Assembly: GCA_016839245.1 (NCBI GenBank)
Contig: JAEOUN010000121.1
Coordinates: 1-26,079, forward strand
DNA from: Candidatus Thorarchaeota archaeon
GTDB taxonomy: Archaea; Asgardarchaeota; Thorarchaeia; Thorarchaeales; Thorarchaeaceae
Reading direction: 5' to 3'
DNA length: 26,079 nucleotides
The notes under the pieces are model-generated. The model searched no databases and was not told the DNA's origin. It saw nothing but the letters and a program-made list of their open reading frames with translations. Below, piece by piece: positions 1 through 7,333 of this stretch. Within the stretch, counting starts at the first letter, position 1. The number at the start of each line of letters is the position of its first letter. The position numbers and the translations under genes were made by a program.

Positions 1-156
1 AGGACCATGATGCTCGCTCCATGCTGTAAGTCCAGTAATATCGCTTACAAACTCAATCACTATCCCCATTGCTGGGAGAGAAAGTAATGCTGCTGAGAGA
101 TATACAACTCTTAAAATCCAAACATTGCGATACCAAGGTGTTTCTTTTGAAGTCAT
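1..156 (-). CDS. Membrane protein fragment, 5' end only (paralogue of the neighbouring 300-residue protein)
   Basis: The minus strand has an ATG at 156 with a GGAGGA ribosome site at 163-168, seven bases upstream. The frame stays open to the window edge, so only the first 52 residues are visible. After a short polar start comes one hydrophobic segment (about residues 13-38), then ITGLTAWSEHHG. This aligns without gaps to the C-terminal domain of the next gene upstream (PWW...ITGLASWREHHG), with about 21 of 45 residues identical. Here the domain begins directly with its own start codon, so it exists without the four-helix N-terminal part of the neighbour. I do not recognise a function. Being next to a relative suggests tandem duplication or a two-subunit membrane assembly. 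The gene call is good because start, ribosome site and homology agree; the role is unknown. Confidence 0.75.
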   Translation of the reverse strand, partial: MTSKETPWYRNVWILRVVYLSAALLSLPAMGIVIEFVSDITGLTAWSEHHGP

Positions 157-249
157 CGTAGTTCCTCCAGCTTGTCTGTTTTCTCATTGGACTTTTTACT
201 TTAACAAGTCATGCGCTAAGCAGAGCTTCATGGATATTAGTTAAGAATG

Positions 250-277
250 CTACTATCTTAGCATAAACTAATAGTAG
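250..277. repeat. 7-bp inverted repeat, 14-bp spacer
   Basis: CTACTAT at 250-256 and its exact reverse complement ATAGTAG at 271-277 flank a 14-base AT-rich spacer. It lies between the stop of the 300-residue membrane protein and the start of the gene fragment at 156. There is no T-tract on the minus strand directly after it, so it is not a clear terminator. It could be an operator or a chance repeat. Confidence 0.3.
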
Positions 278-305
278 TCATCAACTGTTGATAAGATTAC
301 ATATG

Positions 306-1208
306 TTAAATATCATTATACTCAGATGACGAAAAAGCTTTGAAAATCATGGCGATTGAAACTCCCATAAAGAAAATGATAGCGAGGAACGAAGCCATGA
401 AAGGAGGTCCCGTTATTTCATTCAATACGAAATAGTCACCATGGTGTTCTCTCCAACTAGCCAGTCCTGTTATTTGACCTATTAATTGAATTGAAAATCC
501 CATAAGAAATATTGAAAGAAGACCACAGGCAAGATAAAATGTCCTGCGCATCCATGAGCTCTTCCACCATGGAAGTTTTATTTGTGGTAATTCATCTTTA
601 ATTGATTTCGTCGCGATAGTGGATGTATCTGGACTAGTCGTATCTTCTCTCTGGGCACCTACAGAAGTAATTAACTTTGTATCTTTATAGCTATCATAAC
701 GGCTCTTGAAATAATACTTAGCTTGACTCCATGAGATGTCATATTTTCGCTTCAGTAATTTATTCATCCAATATAGTGATAGAATAAAGGAAATCCCACC
801 TGCCCAAAATGGTGGATATACCATGCCGCCTACGTAGGGAAGGTAGTAGAATGTGACATTATAACCAACCATAGCTATTCGAAGGGCAATAACAAAAGAC
901 AAAGCGAATGTATCAGGTCCTTCTGGTCTTGTCCTTGTATGAAGATAGTAAGATCCCGCCATCATGCAGAAGAAGGTAAAGCCGACAATATTGATGATTG
1001 CCCAAGGGAACCATAATCCAGCAGCCAGAAGCTCTCTTGTTATCGGGTTAAATTCAACCTCAAATCCATAGCGAAATGTCATAGCTATTGTATAGACACT
1101 ATCAATTATTCCAATGGGGATTAGCATTAAAACCATACCACGGACCCAACGTTCGTTCCACCACCCAAGAAATAGCTCGTTTGGAGTGATTGTAGAGAGA
1201 TTCTTCAT
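306..1208 (-). CDS. Integral membrane protein with DUF5658-like N-terminal half, function unknown
   Basis: This is a polytopic membrane protein of about 300 residues. About four hydrophobic segments lie in residues 23-150, followed by a charged cytoplasmic-looking linker (about 152-215) and two more segments (about 222-244 and 268-290). The first part has an Asp in a helix, then FEVEFNPITRELLAAG. That pattern (helix Asp, E-x-NP, L-x-x-G) resembles small DUF5658-type membrane proteins, a resemblance judged by eye. The C-terminal part (ITGLASWREHHG) is shared with the truncated gene at 1-156. A GTG at 1214 also opens the frame, but ATG 1208 has GGTG at 1214-1217, five bases ahead, so I prefer it. 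A TATA-like element lies at 1246-1256. No enzyme motif is visible. Confidence 0.75.
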   Translation of the reverse strand: MKNLSTITPNELFLGWWNERWVRGMVLMLIPIGIIDSVYTIAMTFRYGFEVEFNPITRELLAAGLWFPWAIINIVGFTFFCMMAGSYYLHTRTRPEGPDTFALSFVIALRIAMVGYNVTFYYLPYVGGMVYPPFWAGGISFILSLYWMNKLLKRKYDISWSQAKYYFKSRYDSYKDTKLITSVGAQREDTTSPDTSTIATKSIKDELPQIKLPWWKSSWMRRTFYLACGLLSIFLMGFSIQLIGQITGLASWREHHGDYFVLNEITGPPFMASFLAIIFFMGVSIAMIFKAFSSSEYNDI

Positions 1209-1245
1209 TGGCACACCATCATTATTAGTTAAATAATTATTAATG

Positions 1246-1256
1246 ATTTAATATAA
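1246..1256 (-). promoter_or_regulatory. Candidate archaeal TATA box for the 300-residue membrane protein
   Basis: The minus strand reads TTATATTAAAT, about 42 bases ahead of ATG 1208. A start about 25 bases downstream would give a leader of roughly 18 bases that still contains the GGTG ribosome site. The whole spacer is AT-rich, so this is a plausible but not unique assignment. Confidence 0.4.
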
Positions 1257-1277
1257 CTATTAAGCACTCAGCAATTC

Positions 1278-1312
1278 CTTGTTAGTAACACTGGTGTGTT
1301 TTTAATAACAAG
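1278..1312. repeat. Inverted repeat CTTGTTA / TAACAAG upstream of the candidate TATA box
   Basis: CTTGTTA at 1278-1284 and its exact complement TAACAAG at 1306-1312 are separated by 21 bases. The repeat sits just upstream of the candidate TATA element at 1246-1256, where archaeal activators usually bind. It could also be chance in AT-rich DNA. Confidence 0.3.
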
Positions 1313-1390
1313 TTCGACGCAATTTTTCGTTATCAAAAGATTGAGCATCGTTATACATGAAAGAAGCAGCTTAATTGATTACAAATTGGC

Positions 1391-1430
1391 AAAAAAAGAA
1401 AAGGATGACAGAGGCAAAAGCCTCTGCATC
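1391..1430 (-). terminator. Intrinsic-type terminator after the substrate-binding protein gene
   Basis: About 20 bases past the stop of the substrate-binding protein, the minus strand forms a perfect 7-bp stem, CAGAGGC-TTTT-GCCTCTG (1409-1426). A further GATG/CATC pairing extends it across a one-base bulge (1404-1430). A long T-rich run follows (A-tract on the plus strand, 1391-1403). It is the clearest transcription-end signal in the window and marks the gene as separately transcribed from the membrane protein downstream. Confidence 0.8.
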
Positions 1431-1449
1431 TTAGACTAAAACTTACACA

Positions 1450-3312
1450 TTACGTGGTACTATAGACCTTATGCATGTGATAGAAGTATGCTTGGTGCAT
1501 CGGATTGTAGATCAGACCATCACCTTGCAGCCATACACGCCAAGTTCTGAACTCTGTTGATTGATAGACCCATAGGTATGGAGCTTCATCAGCACAGATG
1601 TCGTTGATCTTGTTGTAGTAGTACATTCTCTCGGTCTCGTTCAACTCGACCTTTGCTAGCTCGTAGTACATGTTGACATCAGAGTTATTGAAACCAATTC
1701 TCTGAGAGTATGTACCTACATGATAACAGAATGGATAGACATAGTTGTCTGGATCTGCATAGTCTGGTGCCCAACCTACGAAGAAGATTGGCATCTGACG
1801 GTTTCTAATGTAGTCGAGATAGTTTGACCACTCAAGAGCTTGAGTTGTAAAGGTCATCTCTTCATCGAGACCAGCAGCAAGTTGATCATCTGCAGCGTCA
1901 TCAGTTGCCATTGCAGTAAGACCATCTGCTAGGAGTAGTGAACCCTGCTCACGAACAGTGTTACCACTGTTGTAGTAGATAGTAAGGGTGCAACCAAGTG
2001 AATTCATGCTGTCTACAAAGCTTGAGTTAGCAAGTGCTAAGTTCCAAGCGTCAACAGCTGCGTCTATATCATATTCAAATGTGTATGAGGTATCGTTGTA
2101 ACCAAACATACCGTATGGTATTGGACCTTTAGCCTGTATTCCAAAGCCGTTGACAGCTGCCTCCATGAATGCATCATAATCGAATGCATAAGATGCAGCT
2201 TGTCGGAAGTCTTTGTTAGCGAATGGGCTTGTAAAGGAAACACCCTCGGTTGTGTTGATTGTACCCATGTTGAAACCAAAGAACATGACAGTGTAGCTTG
2301 CGCCACCAGTTGACACGTAGATGTTAGGATTCAATGACTCTTCAGCGTCTGGATCCCAAATATCGAGTGCGTTTGTGGTTGGCCAGTAGCAAGCATCAGT
2401 TCTACCAGTTCGGAGATTCAATGATCTTCCGTTAACATCCTCGTTTGTGCGGATGTAGATTTTCTCTAGTGCACCTGCATAATCTTGGTCAGCTTCTCTC
2501 CAGTAATCTGTGTAGAGATCTAACTCAATGTATTGGTCAGGTACCCAGTCAGTAAGCATGTATGGGCCAGTACCACAGGTGTGGCTAGCCATGTAGTTAT
2601 CATACTCACCATAGTCGACACCATAACCTTCCCATGTTGCATATGATGCATCACTTGCGTGAGCAATAGCAAAGCTTGGGCTTATCATTGCACCAACCTC
2701 ATAGGTCAATGCTGAGATGAATGGTGGATATGGAGCGTCTAGAACGAATCTGATTGTGTATGTATCAATAACTTCGATTGCGCCTGAGTTCTCAACCCAG
2801 TCATCAAAAGCTGCTTTGAATTCTGGCGAAGATGGACCTTCACCAAAAGCTTGATCCTCAACTGCAACACCGCCTTTCAGAGGTTCTGCAATCATCCAGA
2901 CAGGACCGTCAGGATAGAAGATTTTCATTGCGCGCTCGATGTTCCATTTCACACAACTTGCATTGAATGGAGTACCATCATGGAAGGTAATACCTTCACG
3001 CAGGGTAATTGTGTAGTTTAGACCACCGTTGGTTATTACTGGAGCACTTTCAGCCAGTAATGGCACATCGGGGGAGGTTACATCGCTATCCCACGGGTAA
3101 GTGTATAGCGTCTCATATATATTATATTGTACCCACGAACCGAAGCTCTCATAGTTGACATGGGGATCCATATAGTCAGGATTGCCAATTGTCTCCCAAA
3201 TCAGAGTATTCTGTGGCGGCCTAGATGGCTGCTGCATGAAGACAAAGGCGACTCCTGCGCCCGCTATGACAACTACAATAACTACGATCGCAAGTAGTTG
3301 ATTTCTTTCCAC
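1450..3312 (-). CDS. ABC transporter substrate-binding protein, family 5 (oligopeptide/dipeptide type)
   Basis: This is a 620-residue extracellular solute receptor of the SBP_bac_5 (OppA/DppA) family. Residues 6-26 form one hydrophobic signal or membrane anchor, with no lipobox cysteine. The mature protein starts with the family's N-terminal pattern (TLIWETIGNPDYMDPH) and carries the typical ITFHDGTPFNASCVKWNIERA stretch. The C-terminal part has WAPDYADPDNYVYPF, matching the conserved W-x-x-DYxDP segment. Family members bind peptides, nickel chelates or sugars; the ligand cannot be read from sequence. The start is GTG at 3312, supported by GGAGGA at 3319-3324 six bases upstream. No permease or ATPase gene is nearby, so it is an orphan receptor here. 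Two palindromes lie directly upstream and a strong terminator directly downstream, so it is probably monocistronic and individually regulated. Confidence 0.93.
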   Translation of the reverse strand: MERNQLLAIVVIVVVIAGAGVAFVFMQQPSRPPQNTLIWETIGNPDYMDPHVNYESFGSWVQYNIYETLYTYPWDSDVTSPDVPLLAESAPVITNGGLNYTITLREGITFHDGTPFNASCVKWNIERAMKIFYPDGPVWMIAEPLKGGVAVEDQAFGEGPSSPEFKAAFDDWVENSGAIEVIDTYTIRFVLDAPYPPFISALTYEVGAMISPSFAIAHASDASYATWEGYGVDYGEYDNYMASHTCGTGPYMLTDWVPDQYIELDLYTDYWREADQDYAGALEKIYIRTNEDVNGRSLNLRTGRTDACYWPTTNALDIWDPDAEESLNPNIYVSTGGASYTVMFFGFNMGTINTTEGVSFTSPFANKDFRQAASYAFDYDAFMEAAVNGFGIQAKGPIPYGMFGYNDTSYTFEYDIDAAVDAWNLALANSSFVDSMNSLGCTLTIYYNSGNTVREQGSLLLADGLTAMATDDAADDQLAAGLDEEMTFTTQALEWSNYLDYIRNRQMPIFFVGWAPDYADPDNYVYPFCYHVGTYSQRIGFNNSDVNMYYELAKVELNETERMYYYNKINDICADEAPYLWVYQSTEFRTWRVWLQGDGLIYNPMHQAYFYHMHKVYSTT

Positions 3313-3325
3313 TTAGCTTCCTCCA

Positions 3326-3360
3326 AATTTCCTTGGAAATTCATTCAGTTACGACTGAAT
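3326..3360 (-). promoter_or_regulatory. Two tandem palindromes in the 5' region of the substrate-binding protein gene
   Basis: Directly ahead of the GGAGGA ribosome site are two back-to-back inverted repeats. AATTTCC-tt-GGAAATT lies at 3326-3341 and ATTCAGT-tacg-ACTGAAT at 3343-3360 (plus-strand reading). Both are perfect 7-bp stems, separated by one base. In the minus-strand mRNA the second hairpin would end one base before the ribosome site. They could form a leader structure affecting translation or be operators. No TATA box could be assigned with confidence. Confidence 0.5.
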
Positions 3361-3549
3361 AGTTGGATTAGATTGGATAGAAATGGCAGAATAATGAACA
3401 GGTTTAAGCCTTTCGGATTTTTCTGCCATCTTGAAGTCTATGACTACAATTCGAGCTAATATACATTTTGGAATTTGAAGCCGCTTGTGTATATTGCTAC
3501 ATATTTCAACTACTATCGTATCAAAATAAGAAAAATCTCCTTCTTTCAT
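3349..3549 (-). CDS. Possible small protein, 66 residues, unrecognised
   Basis: An ATG at 3549 opens a 66-codon frame ending inside the palindromes ahead of the substrate-binding protein. The product would be a soluble, slightly basic peptide with two cysteines and no motif I recognise. Codon choice is compatible with coding, but no ribosome site lies at the right distance: a GGAG occurs about 20 bases upstream, in front of a different five-codon ATG frame. It may be a real short gene, or the leader/promoter region of the downstream gene. Confidence 0.2.
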   Translation of the reverse strand: MKEGDFSYFDTIVVEICSNIHKRLQIPKCILARIVVIDFKMAEKSERLKPVHYSAISIQSNPTIQS

Positions 3550-4060
3550 AATTCTTTAATCATATTGACTCCTTGTTTCTCTTCACTACGCGTGAAATGG
3601 CTGCAAGAATGTTATTTCAAGAATTGAAAGCAGAATGAAAATAACCAATTAATAATATCTCGAAGAAAAATAGATTATCACTACAAGGACTAAGATATAA
3701 TATGCTTTTTACAAGACAACCATTTGCGTTGCCTTGCCTAAGTTACAGTGACATATTGCGATAATTACGATAGTCATCAAAATAAATCTGGAATTCAGCC
3801 TCGAGTATGAAAATGCTTGCCTTATGGCACTCAGCATTTTTTAGCTATTGGGAGTAATCCTCATTTTTAGAGCTATTAATTGCATGGATAGGAGATGTCC
3901 TACAAAAGAAAGATTGAGCAGAAGGTTATGCCAGGATAGTGGGGGTAAGGAAGTTGAGTGATTGATTAAATGATGTCGCTAGGAAAACTCAGCCTGTCAA
4001 CGTACCTCTGCTCCAAATCATGGTAATGCAATTCAAAATTAGAATCCTAGTATCACTTAC
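3550..4060. other. Gene-free stretch of about 510 bases
   Basis: No convincing reading frame or RNA gene was seen on either strand. The only strong structure is the hairpin at 3810-3840. The stretch must contain the promoter of the leftward genes near 3312-3549 and the 3' end of the Nudix transcript. Confidence 0.6.
3810..3840. terminator. Strong interrupted hairpin in the gene-free stretch; terminator or small RNA element
   Basis: The plus strand reads AAAATGCT-TGCC-ttat-GGCA-ctc-AGCATTTT. This is twelve base pairs with a four-base loop and a three-base bulge, followed by further T residues at 3841-3842. Both arms carry A/T runs, so either strand could use it as an end signal. The Nudix gene, transcribed leftward, stops about 220 bases away. 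No plus-strand gene precedes it, so the purpose is uncertain. Confidence 0.45.
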
Positions 4061-4663
4061 TTAACTATTAAATTCATCAAGAACTCTGAAAAAAGATTGG
4101 GTTAAAAATGACCTATAAGCAAACCCACCCCAACCTGACTCTAACATTAGCCTATCGATTTCGCCTAGTAATTCTTCACGGGTCAGTATCTTTACATCAA
4201 ATATCTCATGAATATCAATGGGTTCCATTTTTCCTCCAAGAGACTCAGCTAGAAAAACAAGCGACCGCCAAGGAATATGTTCTGATTTGCAGACAATTTC
4301 CAAAGAAACATCGAGAACAAATTTAGTAAGCCTGACATCAAGACCCGTTTCTTCACGCATCTCACGAATAGCCGCATCTTCAAGAGATTCACCGGTATGT
4401 GAACCACCAGAGGGTGCACGGTAGATACCCGACCGCTGATATTGATGCTTCTGGATCACGACATAACCTCCACTCGAATGATGGATGAAACAGGTGATGT
4501 CATGGAATCGACCCTTTTGCTTACTTCGTCTAATTAATTCACATTCAAACTCGAGAAATTCAGTCTTAAATGAGAGATGCCTAGGTTTGCCAAATCGTTC
4601 AATCAAACTCTCTATTTCATTCTCGCTTATGTCGTTCAGAGTTCTCGCCAACCTCCCAAGCAT
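4061..4663 (-). CDS. Nudix hydrolase
   Basis: This is a soluble 200-residue protein with a perfect Nudix box, G-x5-E-x7-REUxEExGU, at residues 86-108 (GGSHTGE, then REMREETGL). The two Glu pairs would coordinate the metal for hydrolysis of a nucleoside diphosphate linked to another group. About 80 residues precede the box and about 90 follow, in the range of ADP-ribose or NADH pyrophosphatases. Substrate-specifying residues cannot be read with confidence. A TTG at 4675 also opens the frame, but ATG 4663 is the more ordinary start. The gene is divergent from a macro-domain gene 82 bases away, with one TATA element between. That neighbourhood favours an ADP-ribose-type substrate, which is an inference. 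Confidence 0.9.
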   Translation of the reverse strand: MLGRLARTLNDISENEIESLIERFGKPRHLSFKTEFLEFECELIRRSKQKGRFHDITCFIHHSSGGYVVIQKHQYQRSGIYRAPSGGSHTGESLEDAAIREMREETGLDVRLTKFVLDVSLEIVCKSEHIPWRSLVFLAESLGGKMEPIDIHEIFDVKILTREELLGEIDRLMLESGWGGFAYRSFLTQSFFRVLDEFNS

Positions 4664-4712
4664 AAATAATACCAAAAAGGATTGCGGACAACAACCTTTT
4701 ACGAAAATGTTC

Positions 4713-4720
4713 CATATATT
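4713..4720. promoter_or_regulatory. TATA element between the divergent Nudix and macro-domain genes
   Basis: CATATATT lies 25-32 bases ahead of ATG 4745, the classical distance for a transcript with almost no leader. A GAGG at 4731-4734 would then lie outside that message. Read leftward, the near-symmetrical ATATAT core is about 54 bases from ATG 4663, compatible with a leader of roughly 27 bases. It is the only TATA-like element seen in the 82-base gap, so it may serve both genes. Confidence 0.5.
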
Positions 4721-4744
4721 GAATCGTAATGAGGCGACTCAAGA

Positions 4745-5278
4745 ATGGAACATAGACTTGGTCATATCCTGATTAAAACTTTTATTGGAGACATAACAGA
4801 GCTTCAGGTCGATGCAATAGTAAATGCAGCAAATTCAGATCTATGGATGGGATCAGGAGTAGCAGGTGCGATAAAAGCAAGAGGAGGGCAGGAAATTGAG
4901 GATGAAGCATTATCATTGGGACCAATTCGTCCTGGTGAAGCAGTATTGACGACTGGGGGCAAACTGCTAGCGAAACATGTACTTCATTGTGCAGGAATGC
5001 CGCCAGGAGGAAGAGCAACATACTGGAAAGTGCTTGGTTCCGTCCAGAGAGCATTGGAAATTGCCTCTGATCACAATCTTAGTTCAGTTGCATTTCCTGC
5101 AATAGGTGCTGGAGTAGGAGGACTATCCGAACAAGAGTCTGCAAAAGCAATCGTTGCGGGCATCCATCATCACTCAAAAACACCAAGTTCGGTTAAGGAG
5201 ATCACTCTCGTAGGACTTAGTAAATATGTATGTGATTGCTTTTGTAGAGCTATTGATGAAGTTGAGGAGAATACTTAG
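4745..5278 (+). CDS. Macro-domain protein (ADP-ribose binding/hydrolase, MacroD-like)
   Basis: This 177-residue protein consists almost entirely of one macro domain. It has the beta-strand entry (FIGDITELQVDAIVNAAN), the ADP-ribose-binding loop NAANSDLWMGSGVAGAI, and the phosphate loop PAIGAGVGGL followed by a helix and strand (VKEITLVGLS). Macro domains of this type bind ADP-ribose, and many remove acetyl or ADP-ribosyl groups from O-acetyl-ADP-ribose or modified proteins. The Asn of the NAAN motif needed for activity in MacroD-like enzymes is present. The start codon lies about 28 bases past a TATA element. The stop is two bases before the GTG of a second, degenerate macro-domain gene, so the two are probably co-transcribed. 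Confidence 0.93.
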   Translation: MEHRLGHILIKTFIGDITELQVDAIVNAANSDLWMGSGVAGAIKARGGQEIEDEALSLGPIRPGEAVLTTGGKLLAKHVLHCAGMPPGGRATYWKVLGSVQRALEIASDHNLSSVAFPAIGAGVGGLSEQESAKAIVAGIHHHSKTPSSVKEITLVGLSKYVCDCFCRAIDEVEENT

Positions 5279-5280
5279 AG

Positions 5281-5772
5281 GTGTCATATTATCTAGATAA
5301 CGTTGAAGTACAGCTTATCATGGGGCAGTTTGATGATTCTGATCTTGATCTTGTAGTTAAATCACAGGATATTCCTTTGGGACTCTCTCCATCAGGTATA
5401 TTAGGATCCGGTGGCACAGTAGGAGGTTTTGGCATCACAGTGAAAGAGGCAAGTAATGCTGGCACAGTTCTCCAATGGCCAGAGCTATCGATTGAAAATC
5501 CTGATAGAAGAGAATTAATTTATGAAACTACAAGGAATGCTTTAATCACAGCCGATGAGATTGAGGCTGTGAAAATTGGTTTATTCACCATGGGACTTGA
5601 GGTTTCTAGAATTCCAAGCTGGGAAGTTGCAGAAGAGATTGTGAGAGCAGTCTATGAATATTCAAGGGAACCCACGAAAATTGAAAAAGTATTCCTAGTT
5701 GTAAGCTCAACTACTCAAGAGAGTTCATTTCAATTTACTCTCAGCAATCCTACACTCTTACAACAACGGTAG
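5281..5772 (+). CDS. Degenerate macro-domain-like protein (putative pseudo-enzyme partner)
   Basis: This 163-residue protein is not obviously recognisable by motif, but its layout follows the macro fold. The first strand and turn (VEVQLIMGQFDDSDLDLVV) match IKTFIGDITELQVDAIV of the upstream protein. The C-terminal third (helix, VKIGLFTMGLEVSRIPSWEV, helix, KIEKVFLVVSS) matches the upstream AFPAIGAGVGGLSEQES...VKEITLVGLS segment in order and spacing. The catalytic NAAN and the glycine-rich phosphate loop are both replaced, so ADP-ribose binding is unlikely to be conventional. The start is GTG 5281, two bases after the preceding stop, with GAGGAG at 5264-5269. The next ATG (5320) would delete the first strand. 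It ends three bases from the convergent flavoprotein gene. The macro assignment is my inference from pattern alone. Confidence 0.7.
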   Translation: MSYYLDNVEVQLIMGQFDDSDLDLVVKSQDIPLGLSPSGILGSGGTVGGFGITVKEASNAGTVLQWPELSIENPDRRELIYETTRNALITADEIEAVKIGLFTMGLEVSRIPSWEVAEEIVRAVYEYSREPTKIEKVFLVVSSTTQESSFQFTLSNPTLLQQR

Positions 5773-5775
5773 GAT

Positions 5776-7152
5776 CTACATCTTCAATCTTTTTCGTGCG
5801 GCATCAGCAGACTGCACGAGAGGGTCCCACGTATCACAGATTGCAGGAGCATAACAGTTTTCAAAATCGAAGAGTTCTCGTACATCGATGTTTTGTTGAA
5901 TCCCGAGTGTTATGACATTAAGACGCATTGCAGCATCTTCCACACCGATGAGTTGCCCGCCAACAAGTTTACCATTCTCTTTGTTGAAATAAGTCTTGAG
6001 TTTCAGTTCTTTCCCACCTATATAATAAGGAGGCTTAGTGCTTCCCTTCATGGATCCTTTTACTACATCGATATTGTATCGTTTAGCGAGGTCTTCTGTT
6101 AATCCGGTACTTGCAATCTCAAGGCCGAATAATTTGGTAACCTTTGCACCCACTATGCCCGGAAACTGAGCATCGCCACCAGCCGCATTGATACCAGCAA
6201 CTCTCGCTTGTCTAACTGCAATTGTGCCAAGACCAGCAATTAGCGGATTGCTTGTAATGAAATCGATATTTTCCGCACAATCACCAACTGCATAGACATC
6301 AGCCAGATTTGTCATCATTTTGTTGTTTGTCTTTATACCTCGAGTTGGACCAATCTCAACGCCAATCTGTTTGGCTAATTCAGAAACAGGTCGAACACCA
6401 GTTGCAACTACCACAAAATCAGCAGGTATCTCTGTTATCTCTTCAGTAGCTCTATTCTTAACAAAAACTCCTTTTACAGTATCATCACCAGTTATCTCTT
6501 GAGCAGCAGTATTATTCAGTATCTTTAGTCCATGTTCACGACAATGATCTTCAATAATTTCAGCAATATCTGGATCAACCATAGCTAAAAGAATATGCGG
6601 CAGAAATTCAACAACTGTTACATCCAAACCTTTCTCATGAAAAGCTTCTGCAGCTTCCATTCCAATGAGGCCACCACCAATGATAACAGCTTTTTTGGCG
6701 TGACCAACTTCTTTTGCTAATGATTTAGCATCATCAAGAGTGCGTAATCCATAGATGTGATTTTTCTCTAAACCCTTGATTGGAGGATCTGTATTGATTG
6801 CTCCTGTGGCAAAAATTAGAGTGTCATATGCAAGTTCGCTTTCACCCTCAGTCCCAATATAGTGAAGTATTCGTTCTTTGTGGTTAATTGAAGTAACAGT
6901 AGATCCAAGATGTGCATTGATATTCAATCCAGTCCAATTATCTGCAGGCATTAAAACTAGGTCATCAAACTCCTTCACTTTGCCAGAGATCGTATAGGGT
7001 AATCCACAACGTGAATATTGTGAATATTTTTCAGAATTGAAAATAGAAATTTGGACTTCACGGTTGAATTTCCTTGCTTGCATTGCTGCCGTTGCTCCAG
7101 CAGCTCCACATCCGATTACTGCAATGTGTTTGGTCATCAGAGTTTCCTTCAT
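5776..7152 (-). CDS. CoA-disulfide reductase / NADH-oxidase-type flavoprotein
   Basis: This is a 458-residue pyridine-nucleotide-disulfide oxidoreductase. Residues 10-19 hold the FAD-binding GCGAAG. The SRCGLPY motif has the single redox cysteine (Cys49) typical of CoA-disulfide reductases, NADH peroxidases and oxidases. A second Rossmann motif GGGLIGME binds NAD(P)H, and YAVGDCAE is the second FAD contact. The C-terminal dimerisation domain ends in YAPAICDTWDPLVQSADAA, as in the CoADR group. Likely roles are reduction of CoA disulfide or polysulfide, or oxygen/peroxide detoxification; sequence does not separate these. TTG 7164 is possible, but GGAG at 7160-7163 followed by six bases points to ATG 7152. 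It is convergent with the macro genes, separated by three bases. Confidence 0.9.
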   Translation of the reverse strand: MKETLMTKHIAVIGCGAAGATAAMQARKFNREVQISIFNSEKYSQYSRCGLPYTISGKVKEFDDLVLMPADNWTGLNINAHLGSTVTSINHKERILHYIGTEGESELAYDTLIFATGAINTDPPIKGLEKNHIYGLRTLDDAKSLAKEVGHAKKAVIIGGGLIGMEAAEAFHEKGLDVTVVEFLPHILLAMVDPDIAEIIEDHCREHGLKILNNTAAQEITGDDTVKGVFVKNRATEEITEIPADFVVVATGVRPVSELAKQIGVEIGPTRGIKTNNKMMTNLADVYAVGDCAENIDFITSNPLIAGLGTIAVRQARVAGINAAGGDAQFPGIVGAKVTKLFGLEIASTGLTEDLAKRYNIDVVKGSMKGSTKPPYYIGGKELKLKTYFNKENGKLVGGQLIGVEDAAMRLNVITLGIQQNIDVRELFDFENCYAPAICDTWDPLVQSADAARKRLKM

Positions 7153-7261
7153 TATATTCTCCAATCAAGTGTTTGTGCTCGAAGCATTCCATAACTTGAA
7201 TCTTTGGAAATAACATATTTGAGAATAAAAAGAGAGATTATTCAAGAAATGAAGAGAAAGG

Positions 7262-7283
7262 GTGCAATGGTTGAATGCACACC
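7262..7283 (-). terminator. Weak hairpin downstream of the zinc-ribbon membrane protein
   Basis: About 55 bases past the stop at 7334, the minus strand has GTGCA-n9-TGCAC inside a GGTG...CACC context, followed by a pyrimidine-rich run (about 7230-7260). It is the only candidate end signal in this gap, and the stem is short. Confidence 0.3.
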
Positions 7284-7333
7284 TTTCACATAGGATGAGA
7301 ATCAGTATTCATCGCACCATTGCTAGATTTGGA

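Noticed and set aside
2064..2306. 80-codon minus-strand frame inside the substrate-binding protein gene
   Set aside because: It runs in another frame of the same strand inside a well-supported gene, and the product has no recognisable feature.
4061..4675. Calling the Nudix protein an ADP-ribose pyrophosphatase outright
   Set aside because: The Nudix box is perfect, but I could not place the substrate-specifying residues downstream of it. The context supports the idea only as inference.
4782..5054. 90-codon minus-strand reading frame inside the macro-domain gene
   Set aside because: It is a Leu-rich shadow of a clear macro-domain gene on the plus strand, without a ribosome site.
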